DNA from: JAEINY01 sp942490535
GTDB lineage: Bacteria > Bacteroidota > Bacteroidia > Bacteroidales > Marinilabiliaceae
Direction of reading: 5' to 3'
Assembly: GCA_942490535.1 (NCBI GenBank)
Contig: CALNXQ010000002.1
Span: forward strand, 682,001 to 746,000
DNA length: 64,000 bases
Made by a program: the position numbers and the translations under genes. Of the stretch, positions 17,580-26,350 are shown piece after piece. Every line of letters begins with the position of its first letter. Position 1 is the stretch's first letter. The notes beneath the pieces are model-generated. The model did not search any database, was not told where the DNA came from, and saw only the letters and a program-made list of their open reading frames with translations.

Positions 17580-18173
17580 TTATAGCACTAACAGTAGGGC
17601 AATGATGAATACCATGTATTCAGCCAACTCCTCACGTAAAATACGGAGTGCTTTGCTCATCTGCTTTTCAACCATCTTGATTGATATTTGGAGTTTCTCA
17701 GCAATTTCACGGTTCTTTAGCTCCTCAGAGCGACTCAATAAAAAAACTTCCCTGCATTTTTCAGGTAGGGCATCAATCACGTGTTGCATTTTATCTTCCA
17801 GTTCGGCTTCCAGCAAACTGGAAAAAGGGGTATCAGAATTAGCAAGATAGTTGCTTTCGATTAACTGAAGTTGCCTGTCGGAGTCAATGCGATCATTGCC
17901 TCGCAGAGTATTATAGCGCAACCAGTTTAATGATTTATTCTTGACCGTTTGAAACAGGTAGGATTTGGGAGCTTCCTCAAAAGAAAAGGTTTCAGACTTC
18001 TGCCAGAGGTTGTAGAAGGCTTCCTGAACTACATCGCGCGACAAGTCCATATCATGCAAATACTTGTTGGCATACAACACCAAGCGACCATGATATTTAA
18101 AAAACAGTTTTTCAAATACTTCCGGAATATCCGTACTTGATTCAGAAACTTTATTTTGCCCTAATTTCTGCAT
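17580..18173 (-). CDS. ECF sigma factor, FecI-like (cassette 1)
   Basis: 198 residues from ATG 18173 (MQKLGQNKVSESSTDIPEVF); the longer frame to 18218 spans the probable promoter. Region 2 includes DLSRDVVQEAFYNLWQK and region 4 includes ALPEKCREVFLLSRSE, KNREIAEKLQISIKMVEKQM, the ECF helix-turn-helix. The C-terminus is hydrophobic (YMVFIIALLLVL), as often in Bacteroidota FecI-type sigmas. It probably transcribes the susC-susD-lipoprotein genes when released by FecR. Confidence 0.92.
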   Translation of the reverse strand: MQKLGQNKVSESSTDIPEVFEKLFFKYHGRLVLYANKYLHDMDLSRDVVQEAFYNLWQKSETFSFEEAPKSYLFQTVKNKSLNWLRYNTLRGNDRIDSDRQLQLIESNYLANSDTPFSSLLEAELEDKMQHVIDALPEKCREVFLLSRSEELKNREIAEKLQISIKMVEKQMSKALRILREELAEYMVFIIALLLVL

Positions 18174-18194
18174 TTTATCCCCCGATATAGTAGC

Positions 18195-18202
18195 CAAAAT
18201 TA
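18195..18202 (-). promoter_or_regulatory. -7 element (TAATTTTG) of the cassette 1 sigma gene
   Basis: On the minus strand TAATTTTG matches TAnnTTTG and ends 21 bases before ATG 18173, giving a short leader. No clear -33 TTTG. Bases 18203-18501 between the two cassettes contain nothing else I recognise. Confidence 0.45.
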
Positions 18203-18501
18203 GAAAAAAGCTATACACTTCCTAGGGTTTAAGGGAAGATATATTTTTAAACACTTAAGTCCGGTAAACAATTCTATATTTCCTACAAGGAAAATAGTCA
18301 ACTTACAACATCGCATTCTACAATACTTCATCCGCTACGCGAAATTTGCCACTGCGATGTACTATTGTAGCTTGTTTTCAACCCTATCAAACGGGATACC
18401 TCATAGAACCTATCCAAACAATCATCTATCGATAATTGAACTAAATTTTTACCGGACACCAATGATTATTAAAATCTATAGTGGTTCAGCTCACCCCTCC
18501 A

Positions 18502-18537
18502 TAAAAAAAAAGGAGGAACAACACCCGTTGCTCCTCC
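18502..18537 (-). terminator. Terminator of cassette 2 (after SusD)
   Basis: GGAGGAGCAAC / GTTGTTCCTCC hairpin with a four-base loop, followed on the minus strand by a run of T. It lies 75 bases past the SusD stop at 18612. Confidence 0.88.
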
Positions 18538-18611
18538 CCTACTAATTGTCCGAATTAACTTGTCCTTAATTAATTTGTCCTATTGCTAGATTCCGTTGAA
18601 AATTGCCCTTT

Positions 18612-20123
18612 TTAATTGATGTCCCACCAGACTTTACCAGTATGCAAATCACCACCTTCCACATCACTTAACACTTTTGTCAAATTAGCTTCGTTAATGG
18701 TCCATTCCTGTGGACTAAATTGCATGCGTGTTGGGTAATCAGCTTCAGTTTTACCGTCAGGATTTTGCATAATATGACGGCCAAGTCGACGCACTTCAGC
18801 CCATGCCTCCGGTCCTTGAAGAAAGAGTGCTAAATATTTTTCCTCTCCAATTCGATCCAACTGCTGATCCGTTGTCACCAAGTTATCCCACACTACTTCT
18901 TCACCCGTCAAATAAGCTTGAATATTTGCAGCATAATCACCTTTCAGAAAATCCAAATAATAATTAATGGAAGCTGAAACACCGGCTTCGTAATGCGTTT
19001 TAGCATCTCCTGCACCGGCATAATTACGTACAGCTGCTTCGGCCAGGAATAACTCTACTTCGGCATAATCCATAAAGATACCCGGTAAATCAGAAACCAA
19101 ACCATACCATTTGGTTGGATATTTTTTGTAGCCTACTAGGTTCGGATTGATAGACGCATAATTCCAATGACTGGCTCCGTTTAAGATATCTCCATATTTC
19201 AAAGGCTGATCGCTCCATGAATCCCAATAAAATGCCTTGCGCGGATCATTCACCCGGTTCTGCAAGTCAAACATGGTGGAACTGGCCAGCAATCCCCTGT
19301 CATAGGAATTAAATGTACTCTCAAATAAAGGGTTTCCACTTGGACTATCCCCATAAGGCAACAGGGCATTATCGCTATTGGACGTAAATACGCCTCCATT
19401 TTCGGGCGCTATGGCCATGGCAAAATATTGCTTACTCAGTGCTTCATCCACATCGCTGATACGCATGCACAAACGCAACAACAAACTATTGGCATATTTT
19501 TGCCATTGCGCAATATCGCCACCATAAATCAGGTCTTGCCCACCCACGAAAATATCCACATCTGTATTCCCATTAACCGCTTTACTGGCGTCACTCAATT
19601 CGGTCATCAATCCTTGATATACCTCTTTTTGAGTGTCGTAGGCCGGAGTTGGCGTCTCAATATTCATCGCACCTGAATAAATGGCCGGGCCATTGGCATC
19701 AGTAATAACCTGGTATGCATTCACTTTAAGTGTTGTTGCAATCAAACGCCAGGCATTTCGTTGCGCATCAGAAAGGTCTTCGTTGGCCTCTACCATATCT
19801 AAAATGGTAGTGCAATGCAGTACGATTCGATACATCTCTTGAACATATGCATTACGCATACCTTCACGAAAAATATAATTACTCTCATTGCCATAGGAGG
19901 ATTGACTAAAATACTGGGCCATCACCAGAGTTACATTACCATTCACATCGTCTTTTAAATATTGCCACATAAAATCGGTTTGAATCGTAGGGAGCAAATA
20001 TTTAACATCAATGGTTTTAACTTCTTTTTTCGTTTCATTGATGGATTCAAAATCCTCCGTACACCCGGTAAAGAATAGAACACCAACAATTAACAGATAT
20101 TGAATAAAAATATACTTTTTCAT
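18612..20123 (-). CDS. SusD/RagB-family outer-membrane lipoprotein (cassette 2)
   Basis: 503 residues, the normal SusD size. Lipobox FFTGC places the lipid on Cys21. SusD-like_2 features: YLLPTIQTDFMWQYLKD, QWQKYANSLLLRLCMRISDV, EVELFLAEAAVRNYAGAGDA, and a C-terminal AWAEVRRLGRH segment. It is the surface ligand-binding partner of the SusC encoded 10 bases upstream. It is clearly paralogous to the SusD of cassette 1 but about 160 residues shorter. The operon ends at the terminator at 18502-18537. Confidence 0.92.
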   Translation of the reverse strand: MKKYIFIQYLLIVGVLFFTGCTEDFESINETKKEVKTIDVKYLLPTIQTDFMWQYLKDDVNGNVTLVMAQYFSQSSYGNESNYIFREGMRNAYVQEMYRIVLHCTTILDMVEANEDLSDAQRNAWRLIATTLKVNAYQVITDANGPAIYSGAMNIETPTPAYDTQKEVYQGLMTELSDASKAVNGNTDVDIFVGGQDLIYGGDIAQWQKYANSLLLRLCMRISDVDEALSKQYFAMAIAPENGGVFTSNSDNALLPYGDSPSGNPLFESTFNSYDRGLLASSTMFDLQNRVNDPRKAFYWDSWSDQPLKYGDILNGASHWNYASINPNLVGYKKYPTKWYGLVSDLPGIFMDYAEVELFLAEAAVRNYAGAGDAKTHYEAGVSASINYYLDFLKGDYAANIQAYLTGEEVVWDNLVTTDQQLDRIGEEKYLALFLQGPEAWAEVRRLGRHIMQNPDGKTEADYPTRMQFSPQEWTINEANLTKVLSDVEGGDLHTGKVWWDIN

Positions 20124-20133
20124 GTCTTACAAA

Positions 20134-23100
20134 TTAAAATCCAAGTTTTACACTAAACCCATAACTTCTTGAAGATGGAGTACTACCAAACTCTAATCCT
20201 TGAATATTACTGGCTCCATACGTCAGTTCGGGGTCAAAATGATCCACGTTCTTGTGAAGAATCGCCAGATTACGACCAATCACACTTAGGTTCAAGCTAT
20301 AGATCCCAAATCGTGCACAAAAAGATTTGGGTACCGAATAGTTCAGCGCAACCTCTCGTAATTTCACAAAGGAGGCATCGTAAATGTATTTGGCATCCGG
20401 GTTATTCCAGTTAGCATTAGCCTCAGGCAGCGAAAGTCGAGTACTATTCACCTGACCATCTTCTGTAACACCTTCTAAGACAACCCCACCCGAGCTTTGA
20501 TCATCCGTTAAAGCATCGCGTACCGGATTTCCCAAATCATTCGTAAATACTGTTTCTTCAAGAATACCAGTAGTCTGACCATAAGCATAGGTTTGTGAAT
20601 ATAGATCACCGCCAATTTTAATATCAATTAAAGAAGATAACGACCAGTTTTTATACTTGAATCGATTACTAACACCACCTCTCCAATCGGGTGACACTTC
20701 ACCAATTTTCTGACCGGAAGATGTTTTGAGATAAAAACCATCAGAATCGACCACCTTGTTCCCATTGTCATCGTACACAAAATCGGTACCGGTAATAATT
20801 GGATAAGGTTCATTGATGCGAATGGCTATGGCCGGACCATTACTGTTCAACACGTGATCTTTGACACCTGGAGCCAATTCCAATACTTCAGAGCGGTTTC
20901 TGGCATAGTTAAAATCCAGGTTCCATTCAAAATCTGCTGTTCTGATAGGTGTTGTGGTTAACATCAATTCAATACCCTTGTCCTCCTTCTCACCCACATT
21001 CATGTATTGCTTGTAATAACCGGTAGCAATACTAATGGTAGCCGGGATAATTTGGTTCTTAGATTTTTTCACATAGTAACTAAAATCCACCCCAATGCGA
21101 TTATTAAAAAACTTAGCATCAATACCAACTTCCATTGTTTCAGCCATTTCTGCTTTCAAATTTTCATTGTTTTTCCAGTTGCCATGTCTGTACCGTGCCA
21201 CGCTACCATCAAAAACGCCAGCATTGTAAAACTTGTCATAGATAATCCCGTAATCCGCATCGTTTCCAGTTTGTGCCCAATTTGCTCTTAATTTACCAAA
21301 ACTCAGCCAAGGCAATTTTAAATCCTCACTAAATATATAAGAACCACTAACGGATGGATACTGGTAATCGCAGTCATCAATTGGCAAGGTACTGGACCAG
21401 TCACTGCGCAGTGACAAATCCACGTAATATCGGTTCATGTACCCCACACTAAAGGTTCCATACACACTATTAACCCGTGTGTTTGACCAAGCATCTGTTT
21501 TACCGATTTCCGGACTTACTGAATTAGAAATGGTGTATAAACCAGGTATCTCTAAGCCATTTTTAGTATTATACCCTGAACTTTCACGCTTATTCTCGCG
21601 GCGGCTGGCTCCTAACATACCGGTCAGATTCCATTTTTCAATGGTCTTGTTGAAATTCAACATGAAATCGTAATTGTTTTCCGAAGCGATGTCAATCCAT
21701 TTGCTATAGTAAGGAGTTCCTTTACTACCACTGGCAATTCTCGTTTCAACCGTAAAATCATAATGATCCATGGTCGCTCTTCCCATGGCCGATAACCAAT
21801 CCGTAATCTTATAATTTATAGACCAATGCCCATTCAAACGATTCCGCGTATCCTCGGGAAAGTTTTGATAGGCTGTCCAGTAAGGGTTATCCCAAAACTG
21901 TGGAAGTTCTTCATCTGCACTTATGCGGTTCCAAGGTTTTTGAGCCCCATTATCCGTGCGGTAATAATTGCTTAAGCGCTTGTAATCAACGTTTGTCTGC
22001 ATCCACATACCCGCACTTCCCATAAACGAAGTGGAGTTCTGCCAATCATATCCCAAACCTGGACGGTTGCGGGTATATGACTTCGTATAATTGGCCGCAA
22101 TAGTGGTACTTAAGCGGTCATTTAAGCGAAGTGTTCCATTAAAAGCAAAAGTATTCTTTTCTTGCTTCTCATTGGGCATTACTCCTTTTTGATCGGTATT
22201 GGTATAACTGACTCTGAAGTCTCCTTTATCAGAGCTTCCATCCAAAGAAACATTATTCACCCATAAAACACCAGTTCGAAAATAGCCTTCTACACCATGC
22301 TCAGGAGCTGTCCATGGACGGGCTTTTAAATAATTATCCGGATCACTGGGGTCATAAGCATCCCAATGCATCACCAGGATATTGGGATCAAATTTTGGTC
22401 CCCAGGACTCATCAACCCCATACTGCACCGTTGGATACATCTTCCCATCGGCTCCTTCCACCTCAGGACCAAAACCATAACCACCCCCATATTGATCCTG
22501 ATATTGGGGTAAGGTGTTGGTATTTATACGGTCAAACTGAACCGTTGAATTAATATTCACTCCAATGCGATCCTTGGAGGTGCCTTTTTTGGTGGTAATT
22601 ACAATAACACCATTGGCACCCCGGCTACCATATAAGGAAGTGGCAGCAGCCCCTTTTAAAACCGACATCGATTCAATATCTTCCGGATTGATATCTGCTG
22701 CCATGTTTCCATAATCGTATCCACCGCCACCACGTACAGCATCACTGGTGTTCACATTGGTATTAGCAATGGGTACCCCATCCACAACAAATAAAGCCTG
22801 GTTGTTACCGGTTAATGACGATCCACCTCGGATAACAACACTATTAGAACCTCCCAGGTTGGAATTTCCAACAATATTCACGCCGGCTGCACGCCCCGAA
22901 AGCGCACTGGTAAAGTTAGCGCTCTTTACAGTGGTTAATTCTTCACCACCCACTTTTGTAACTGCATAACCCAGTGATTTCTCATCGCGTTTAATACCCA
23001 GAGCGGTTACCACCACCTCATCCAGATCCATATCTTCCGAAACCAAAGTGATTTTAATTTCCGAGCGACCTGCCACATTAACTTCCTGGCTGGTATAGCC

Positions 23101-23667
23101 TATAAACGAAAAAGACAGCACCACATCCGGGCCAGACAATTCAATGGAATAGGAACCATCTATACTAGTAATGCCTCCATTGGTTGGGTTGGATTTTTCA
23201 AATACATTTACCCCAGGTAAGGGCTCCCCTTTATCGTCAGTGACCTTACCGGTAACCGTGTGTTTTTGCATGGAAGCAGAAGAAGCAGCTTTCGACATGC
23301 CGGTACCATGTACAAAAATTACATTGTTATCCAATACTTTATAAGTATAGGGAAGGCCATCCAGGGCTTTATCCAATACTTGAAACACATCATCGTTGGT
23401 GGCTGCCACGTCGATTTGCACCGACACATCCACGTCGTCATTATTATAGAAGAATTTGTAGGAACTGTTTTTCTCAATCTGCTCAAACAGTTTTTCCAAT
23501 TGAATATCCTGCTCTGTGATCTTAAAGCGGGTATTTTGCGAAAAGCTTGATGCGGTTACCTGCATCAGTCCGATGATCATTAATAGAAGGGTTAGTCTCA
23601 TGATCAGATACACTTTTTGCACCTCTTTCTTTATGAAAAAGGCATTACAATACAGTTTAATTTTCAT
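20134..23667 (-). CDS. SusC/RagA TonB-linked outer-membrane protein (cassette 2)
   Basis: 1177 residues. A long n-region (MKIKLYCNAFFIKKEVQKVY) precedes the signal peptide proper (MRLTLLLMIIGLMQVTASSF). Then an STN domain (ITEQDIQLEKLFEQIEKNSS), a carboxypeptidase-like domain (GKVTDDKGEPLPGVNVFEKS), the plug (DEVVVTALGIKRDEKSLGYA, ALFVVDGVPI, SVLKGAAATSLYGSRGANG) and the barrel, ending GFSVKLGF. The STN domain couples it to the FecR/sigma pair upstream. The carboxypeptidase-like and first plug segments are nearly identical in pattern to cassette 1, supporting duplication. SusD follows after 10 bases. Confidence 0.93.
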   Translation of the reverse strand: MKIKLYCNAFFIKKEVQKVYLIMRLTLLLMIIGLMQVTASSFSQNTRFKITEQDIQLEKLFEQIEKNSSYKFFYNNDDVDVSVQIDVAATNDDVFQVLDKALDGLPYTYKVLDNNVIFVHGTGMSKAASSASMQKHTVTGKVTDDKGEPLPGVNVFEKSNPTNGGITSIDGSYSIELSGPDVVLSFSFIGYTSQEVNVAGRSEIKITLVSEDMDLDEVVVTALGIKRDEKSLGYAVTKVGGEELTTVKSANFTSALSGRAAGVNIVGNSNLGGSNSVVIRGGSSLTGNNQALFVVDGVPIANTNVNTSDAVRGGGGYDYGNMAADINPEDIESMSVLKGAAATSLYGSRGANGVIVITTKKGTSKDRIGVNINSTVQFDRINTNTLPQYQDQYGGGYGFGPEVEGADGKMYPTVQYGVDESWGPKFDPNILVMHWDAYDPSDPDNYLKARPWTAPEHGVEGYFRTGVLWVNNVSLDGSSDKGDFRVSYTNTDQKGVMPNEKQEKNTFAFNGTLRLNDRLSTTIAANYTKSYTRNRPGLGYDWQNSTSFMGSAGMWMQTNVDYKRLSNYYRTDNGAQKPWNRISADEELPQFWDNPYWTAYQNFPEDTRNRLNGHWSINYKITDWLSAMGRATMDHYDFTVETRIASGSKGTPYYSKWIDIASENNYDFMLNFNKTIEKWNLTGMLGASRRENKRESSGYNTKNGLEIPGLYTISNSVSPEIGKTDAWSNTRVNSVYGTFSVGYMNRYYVDLSLRSDWSSTLPIDDCDYQYPSVSGSYIFSEDLKLPWLSFGKLRANWAQTGNDADYGIIYDKFYNAGVFDGSVARYRHGNWKNNENLKAEMAETMEVGIDAKFFNNRIGVDFSYYVKKSKNQIIPATISIATGYYKQYMNVGEKEDKGIELMLTTTPIRTADFEWNLDFNYARNRSEVLELAPGVKDHVLNSNGPAIAIRINEPYPIITGTDFVYDDNGNKVVDSDGFYLKTSSGQKIGEVSPDWRGGVSNRFKYKNWSLSSLIDIKIGGDLYSQTYAYGQTTGILEETVFTNDLGNPVRDALTDDQSSGGVVLEGVTEDGQVNSTRLSLPEANANWNNPDAKYIYDASFVKLREVALNYSVPKSFCARFGIYSLNLSVIGRNLAILHKNVDHFDPELTYGASNIQGLEFGSTPSSRSYGFSVKLGF

Positions 23668-23716
23668 AGATTTGTAATGTTTAGGTTTTTCTAAAACTTA
23701 AGAAGTTAATTTTATG

Positions 23717-23748
23717 AACCGGAAAATGTGGCCGCATCTTCCGGTTCG
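23717..23748. repeat. Hairpin between fecR and susC (cassette 2)
   Basis: A 9-bp stem (GAACCGGAA and complement) around a 14-base loop. On the plus strand it is followed by GCTTTTT; on the coding (minus) strand there is no T run. It occupies the same place as the hairpins of cassette 1. Confidence 0.5.
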
Positions 23749-23802
23749 CTTTTTATGTAGATTCATTGTTACATCATAGGCAAATAGTCTTTCCAGTCCT
23801 TA

Positions 23803-24798
23803 TTAATACAATTGATAAACATCCTCTTTTATCCGGTAGTTAATCCCATTGGACATTTTGAATATCATTAACAGATCCTCCAACGATTCGTTACTGACGG
23901 TGCCGGAGAAGCGCAGGTTTTGGATGCTTGAATCCCGGATGGAGATATCCACCCCGTACCACCGTTCCAATCGCTTCACCAATTGATGGAGCGGCTCATC
24001 CCTAAACTTCAGCAAACCGTCTTTCCAGGCAAGGGCATTGGTCAATTCCTTCATTTCTGAAGTAATGACCTGGCCATTCCTCTTATCAAACACCGACCTT
24101 TCGCCGGGCTTTAACCGGTACATCCAACCCGCATCCGGCGAATAGACTTGCACAGATCCTTCTTCCAGCGTCGTTTCAACCCATGGCTCATCAGCAAAAG
24201 CATACACATTAAAACGTGTGCCCAAAACCCGCACATGGTGTTCACCGGAAACCACTTCAAAGGGATGGTCCGGATTTTTGATTACATCAAAGAAAGCTTC
24301 ACCGTTTAAGGCTACTTCCCGCAGGTCAGATCCATAATCATCAAAATAGGATAATACCGTTCCTCCATTTAACCACACCGATGTACTATCAGGCAGAAAA
24401 ACGTGCGTCCGACTTCCCTTGGGACAACTGATGGAAACCATCCTGGCTGGCTCGCCTGATCCGAAGGGCTGAATAAATGTGAGGATAAAAATGACAATGG
24501 CCGCAGCTACAGCGGCTGACAGGCTCCACCAGGTCATGATTCGCCGGGTTTGCTTCACACCTGATTGCTGATGAGTGTGTATACTGGCTTTAAATTTACC
24601 AAAAGCCACTTCCCAATCATACCCTTCAGCATTTACCGCAGTGCCTGATGCCAGCCATATTTCACGCAGATCAATGAACCGCTTTTTAAGCTCATCATCT
24701 CCGGCCAGGGCCTTTTTCAGCACCACTTGTTCGTCAGCGGACAATTCGCCTGCTAAATACCTGAATATACTTTGATCACTGGTTGAGTTCTTCATCAT
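23803..24798 (-). CDS. FecR-family anti-sigma regulator (cassette 2)
   Basis: 331 residues. An N-terminal cytoplasmic region (SIFRYLAGELSADEQVVLKK), a membrane helix (LSAAVAAAIVIFILTFI, about 93-109), the FecR domain (VSISCPKGSRTHVFLPDSTS, VWLNGGTVLSYF, GEAFFDVIKNPDHPFEV, VLGTRFNVYAF) and a C-terminal DUF4974-like domain (LHQLVKRLERWYGVDISI). Function as in cassette 1: holding or activating the ECF sigma in response to the STN domain of its SusC. Two ATG codons are adjacent at the start (MMKNST), so the first residue is uncertain. Confidence 0.92.
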   Translation of the reverse strand: MMKNSTSDQSIFRYLAGELSADEQVVLKKALAGDDELKKRFIDLREIWLASGTAVNAEGYDWEVAFGKFKASIHTHQQSGVKQTRRIMTWWSLSAAVAAAIVIFILTFIQPFGSGEPARMVSISCPKGSRTHVFLPDSTSVWLNGGTVLSYFDDYGSDLREVALNGEAFFDVIKNPDHPFEVVSGEHHVRVLGTRFNVYAFADEPWVETTLEEGSVQVYSPDAGWMYRLKPGERSVFDKRNGQVITSEMKELTNALAWKDGLLKFRDEPLHQLVKRLERWYGVDISIRDSSIQNLRFSGTVSNESLEDLLMIFKMSNGINYRIKEDVYQLY

Positions 24799-24873
24799 TC
24801 ATACTGCGTTCTATACTATAGATGCAGCAAAGACCAAATACCCTGTATGAGATTAAAACTTTTTTTGATTTTT

Positions 24874-25461
24874 TTATTTCAGGATGAAATAAATGAGGAA
24901 AGCCGGGAGGTAATCTTTCAGTTCGGTTTTCAGAAACACCAGGGCCCGTGTCATGTGCATTTCCACAGTCTTCACGGATATGCCCAACTGATCAGCTATC
25001 TCCTTATTCTTCAAGCCATCGTAACGTTTAAGCGTGAACACTCTTTGGGCCTGTTCGGGTAAATTTTTAACGGCCTGCTCGATTTTACCTTCCAGCTCCT
25101 TTAAGATGAGACTGTCCCGTTCGGAGTAATCTTCCAGCAAGCGGATTGGATGGACTTGGTCATGGTGTTGCTGCAACTGATCCGTCACCCGCTTTTCCGT
25201 CTTTTGCTGGCGTAAATGGTGCAGACTATTTTTATACACCGCCTGAAACAGATAGGCTTTTACGTCGCCCTGGATATCCAGTTCGTGACGTCGTACCCAC
25301 AGTTTAAAAAAGGTTTCTGATACAATTTCCTCGGCCAGATCCTTTCGTTCCACATACCGAAAGGCATAGGTACACAATCGGGAATAGTGCTGCCGGAACA
25401 AATACTCATAGGTTTGTTCCTCCCCGTCTCGAAGCCCTTGTTTAATGGAAGTATCCAACAA
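24874..25461 (-). CDS. ECF sigma factor, FecI-like (cassette 2), non-ATG start
   Basis: About 195 residues. Region 2 (LCTYAFRYVERKDLAEEIVS, ETFFKLWVRR) and region 4 (LPEQAQRVFTLKRYDGLKNK, EIADQLGISVKTVEMHMTRA) are clear; the C-terminus is hydrophobic (YLPAFLIYFILK), as in the cassette 1 sigma. There is no ATG between the in-frame stop just upstream and region 2; the best start is TTG at 25461 (LDTSIKQGLRDGEEQTYEYL), with another TTG directly before it. A weak start may keep the sigma low. It probably controls the fecR-susC-susD genes downstream. Confidence 0.88.
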   Translation of the reverse strand: MLDTSIKQGLRDGEEQTYEYLFRQHYSRLCTYAFRYVERKDLAEEIVSETFFKLWVRRHELDIQGDVKAYLFQAVYKNSLHHLRQQKTEKRVTDQLQQHHDQVHPIRLLEDYSERDSLILKELEGKIEQAVKNLPEQAQRVFTLKRYDGLKNKEIADQLGISVKTVEMHMTRALVFLKTELKDYLPAFLIYFILK

Positions 25462-25576
25462 AATAAGCAGATTGGTTTAGCGACTGGGGGTAAAAGTAGA
25501 AAATAATCGCAAAACTGTTTACTAATACACATATGATTTAACACATATTCCTCTCCTCCAGCATCAGATTATCTGC

Positions 25577-26350
25577 TCAAGCCTCTTTTTTCTTTCCACT
25601 TAAAATTTTTAACACGTTTTCCTTGCGCATGCGGGAAATACTGACCTGCGCCCCATCGTTCATCAGCAAATAGCCACCATCACTCTTTTCGTAGGATAGC
25701 ACCTGATGTTTATTGACCAAATGGGATTGATGCACCCTGATAAATCCCTCCTCCTCTAAAAGTTCTTCAAACTCTTTTAAAGTGCGGGATACTAATATTT
25801 TTTCACCATTGACCAGGTAGACAAACGTGTAGTTATTCTCTCCTTTACACCGGCTTATCTCCCGAATAGACACAAACAAAACCCGTTCAGCCGTGGGCAG
25901 GGCCATGCGCTTATCAACCGATTTCCGGTTATTCTCCAACAAAGACCATTGCTCTGCCAGTTGCGGTCTGAGTGCATTTATCTTTTCTACTACACGCCCC
26001 ACGGCTTGCTGTAGTTCCAATATATTGACGGGTTTGAGCAGGTAATCAAAGGCACAAAACCGGATGGCTTTAATGGCATAGTGATCAAAGGCGGTCACGA
26101 AAATCACTTCAAAATGACGCGTTGGCATGGCTTCCAATAAATCAAAACCATTACCACCCGGCATTTGGATATCCAAAAACACCAGCTGTGGTTGTTGGGC
26201 TTCAATCATCCGGATACCCGAAACCGCATCGTAAGCCTTTCCCACCACCTCGATTTTCGAACAATACCTGGAAAGCAATTTATGAAGGTGTTCGCAATTA
26301 TTCACCTCATCATCGATGATAACCGTTTTGATCGCCACGGGGTCACTCAT
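25577..26350 (-). CDS. LytTR-family response regulator
   Basis: 257 residues from ATG 26350 (MSDPVAIKTVIIDDEVNNCE). The receiver domain has the acidic DDE, the phosphorylation Asp in LVFLDIQMPGGNGFDLL and the late lysine in FDYLLKPVN. The C-terminal LytTR DNA-binding domain includes ISRCKGENNYTFVYL, KTLKEFEE-type linker (RTLKEFEELLEEEGFIRVHQ) and SHLVNKHQVLSYEKSDGGYL. Its start overlaps the kinase stop by 8 bases (ATGAGTGA), so the two are translationally coupled and form a LytS/LytR-type pair. Its location just upstream of the cassette 2 sigma gene suggests, but does not prove, a link to that uptake system. Confidence 0.93.
   Translation of the reverse strand: MSDPVAIKTVIIDDEVNNCEHLHKLLSRYCSKIEVVGKAYDAVSGIRMIEAQQPQLVFLDIQMPGGNGFDLLEAMPTRHFEVIFVTAFDHYAIKAIRFCAFDYLLKPVNILELQQAVGRVVEKINALRPQLAEQWSLLENNRKSVDKRMALPTAERVLFVSIREISRCKGENNYTFVYLVNGEKILVSRTLKEFEELLEEEGFIRVHQSHLVNKHQVLSYEKSDGGYLLMNDGAQVSISRMRKENVLKILSGKKKEA

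Noticed and set aside
10677..25461. The two SusC/SusD cassettes as classical polysaccharide utilisation loci
   Set aside because: No carbohydrate-active enzyme or HTCS is adjacent; the GH3 gene is 10 kb away in a separate unit.
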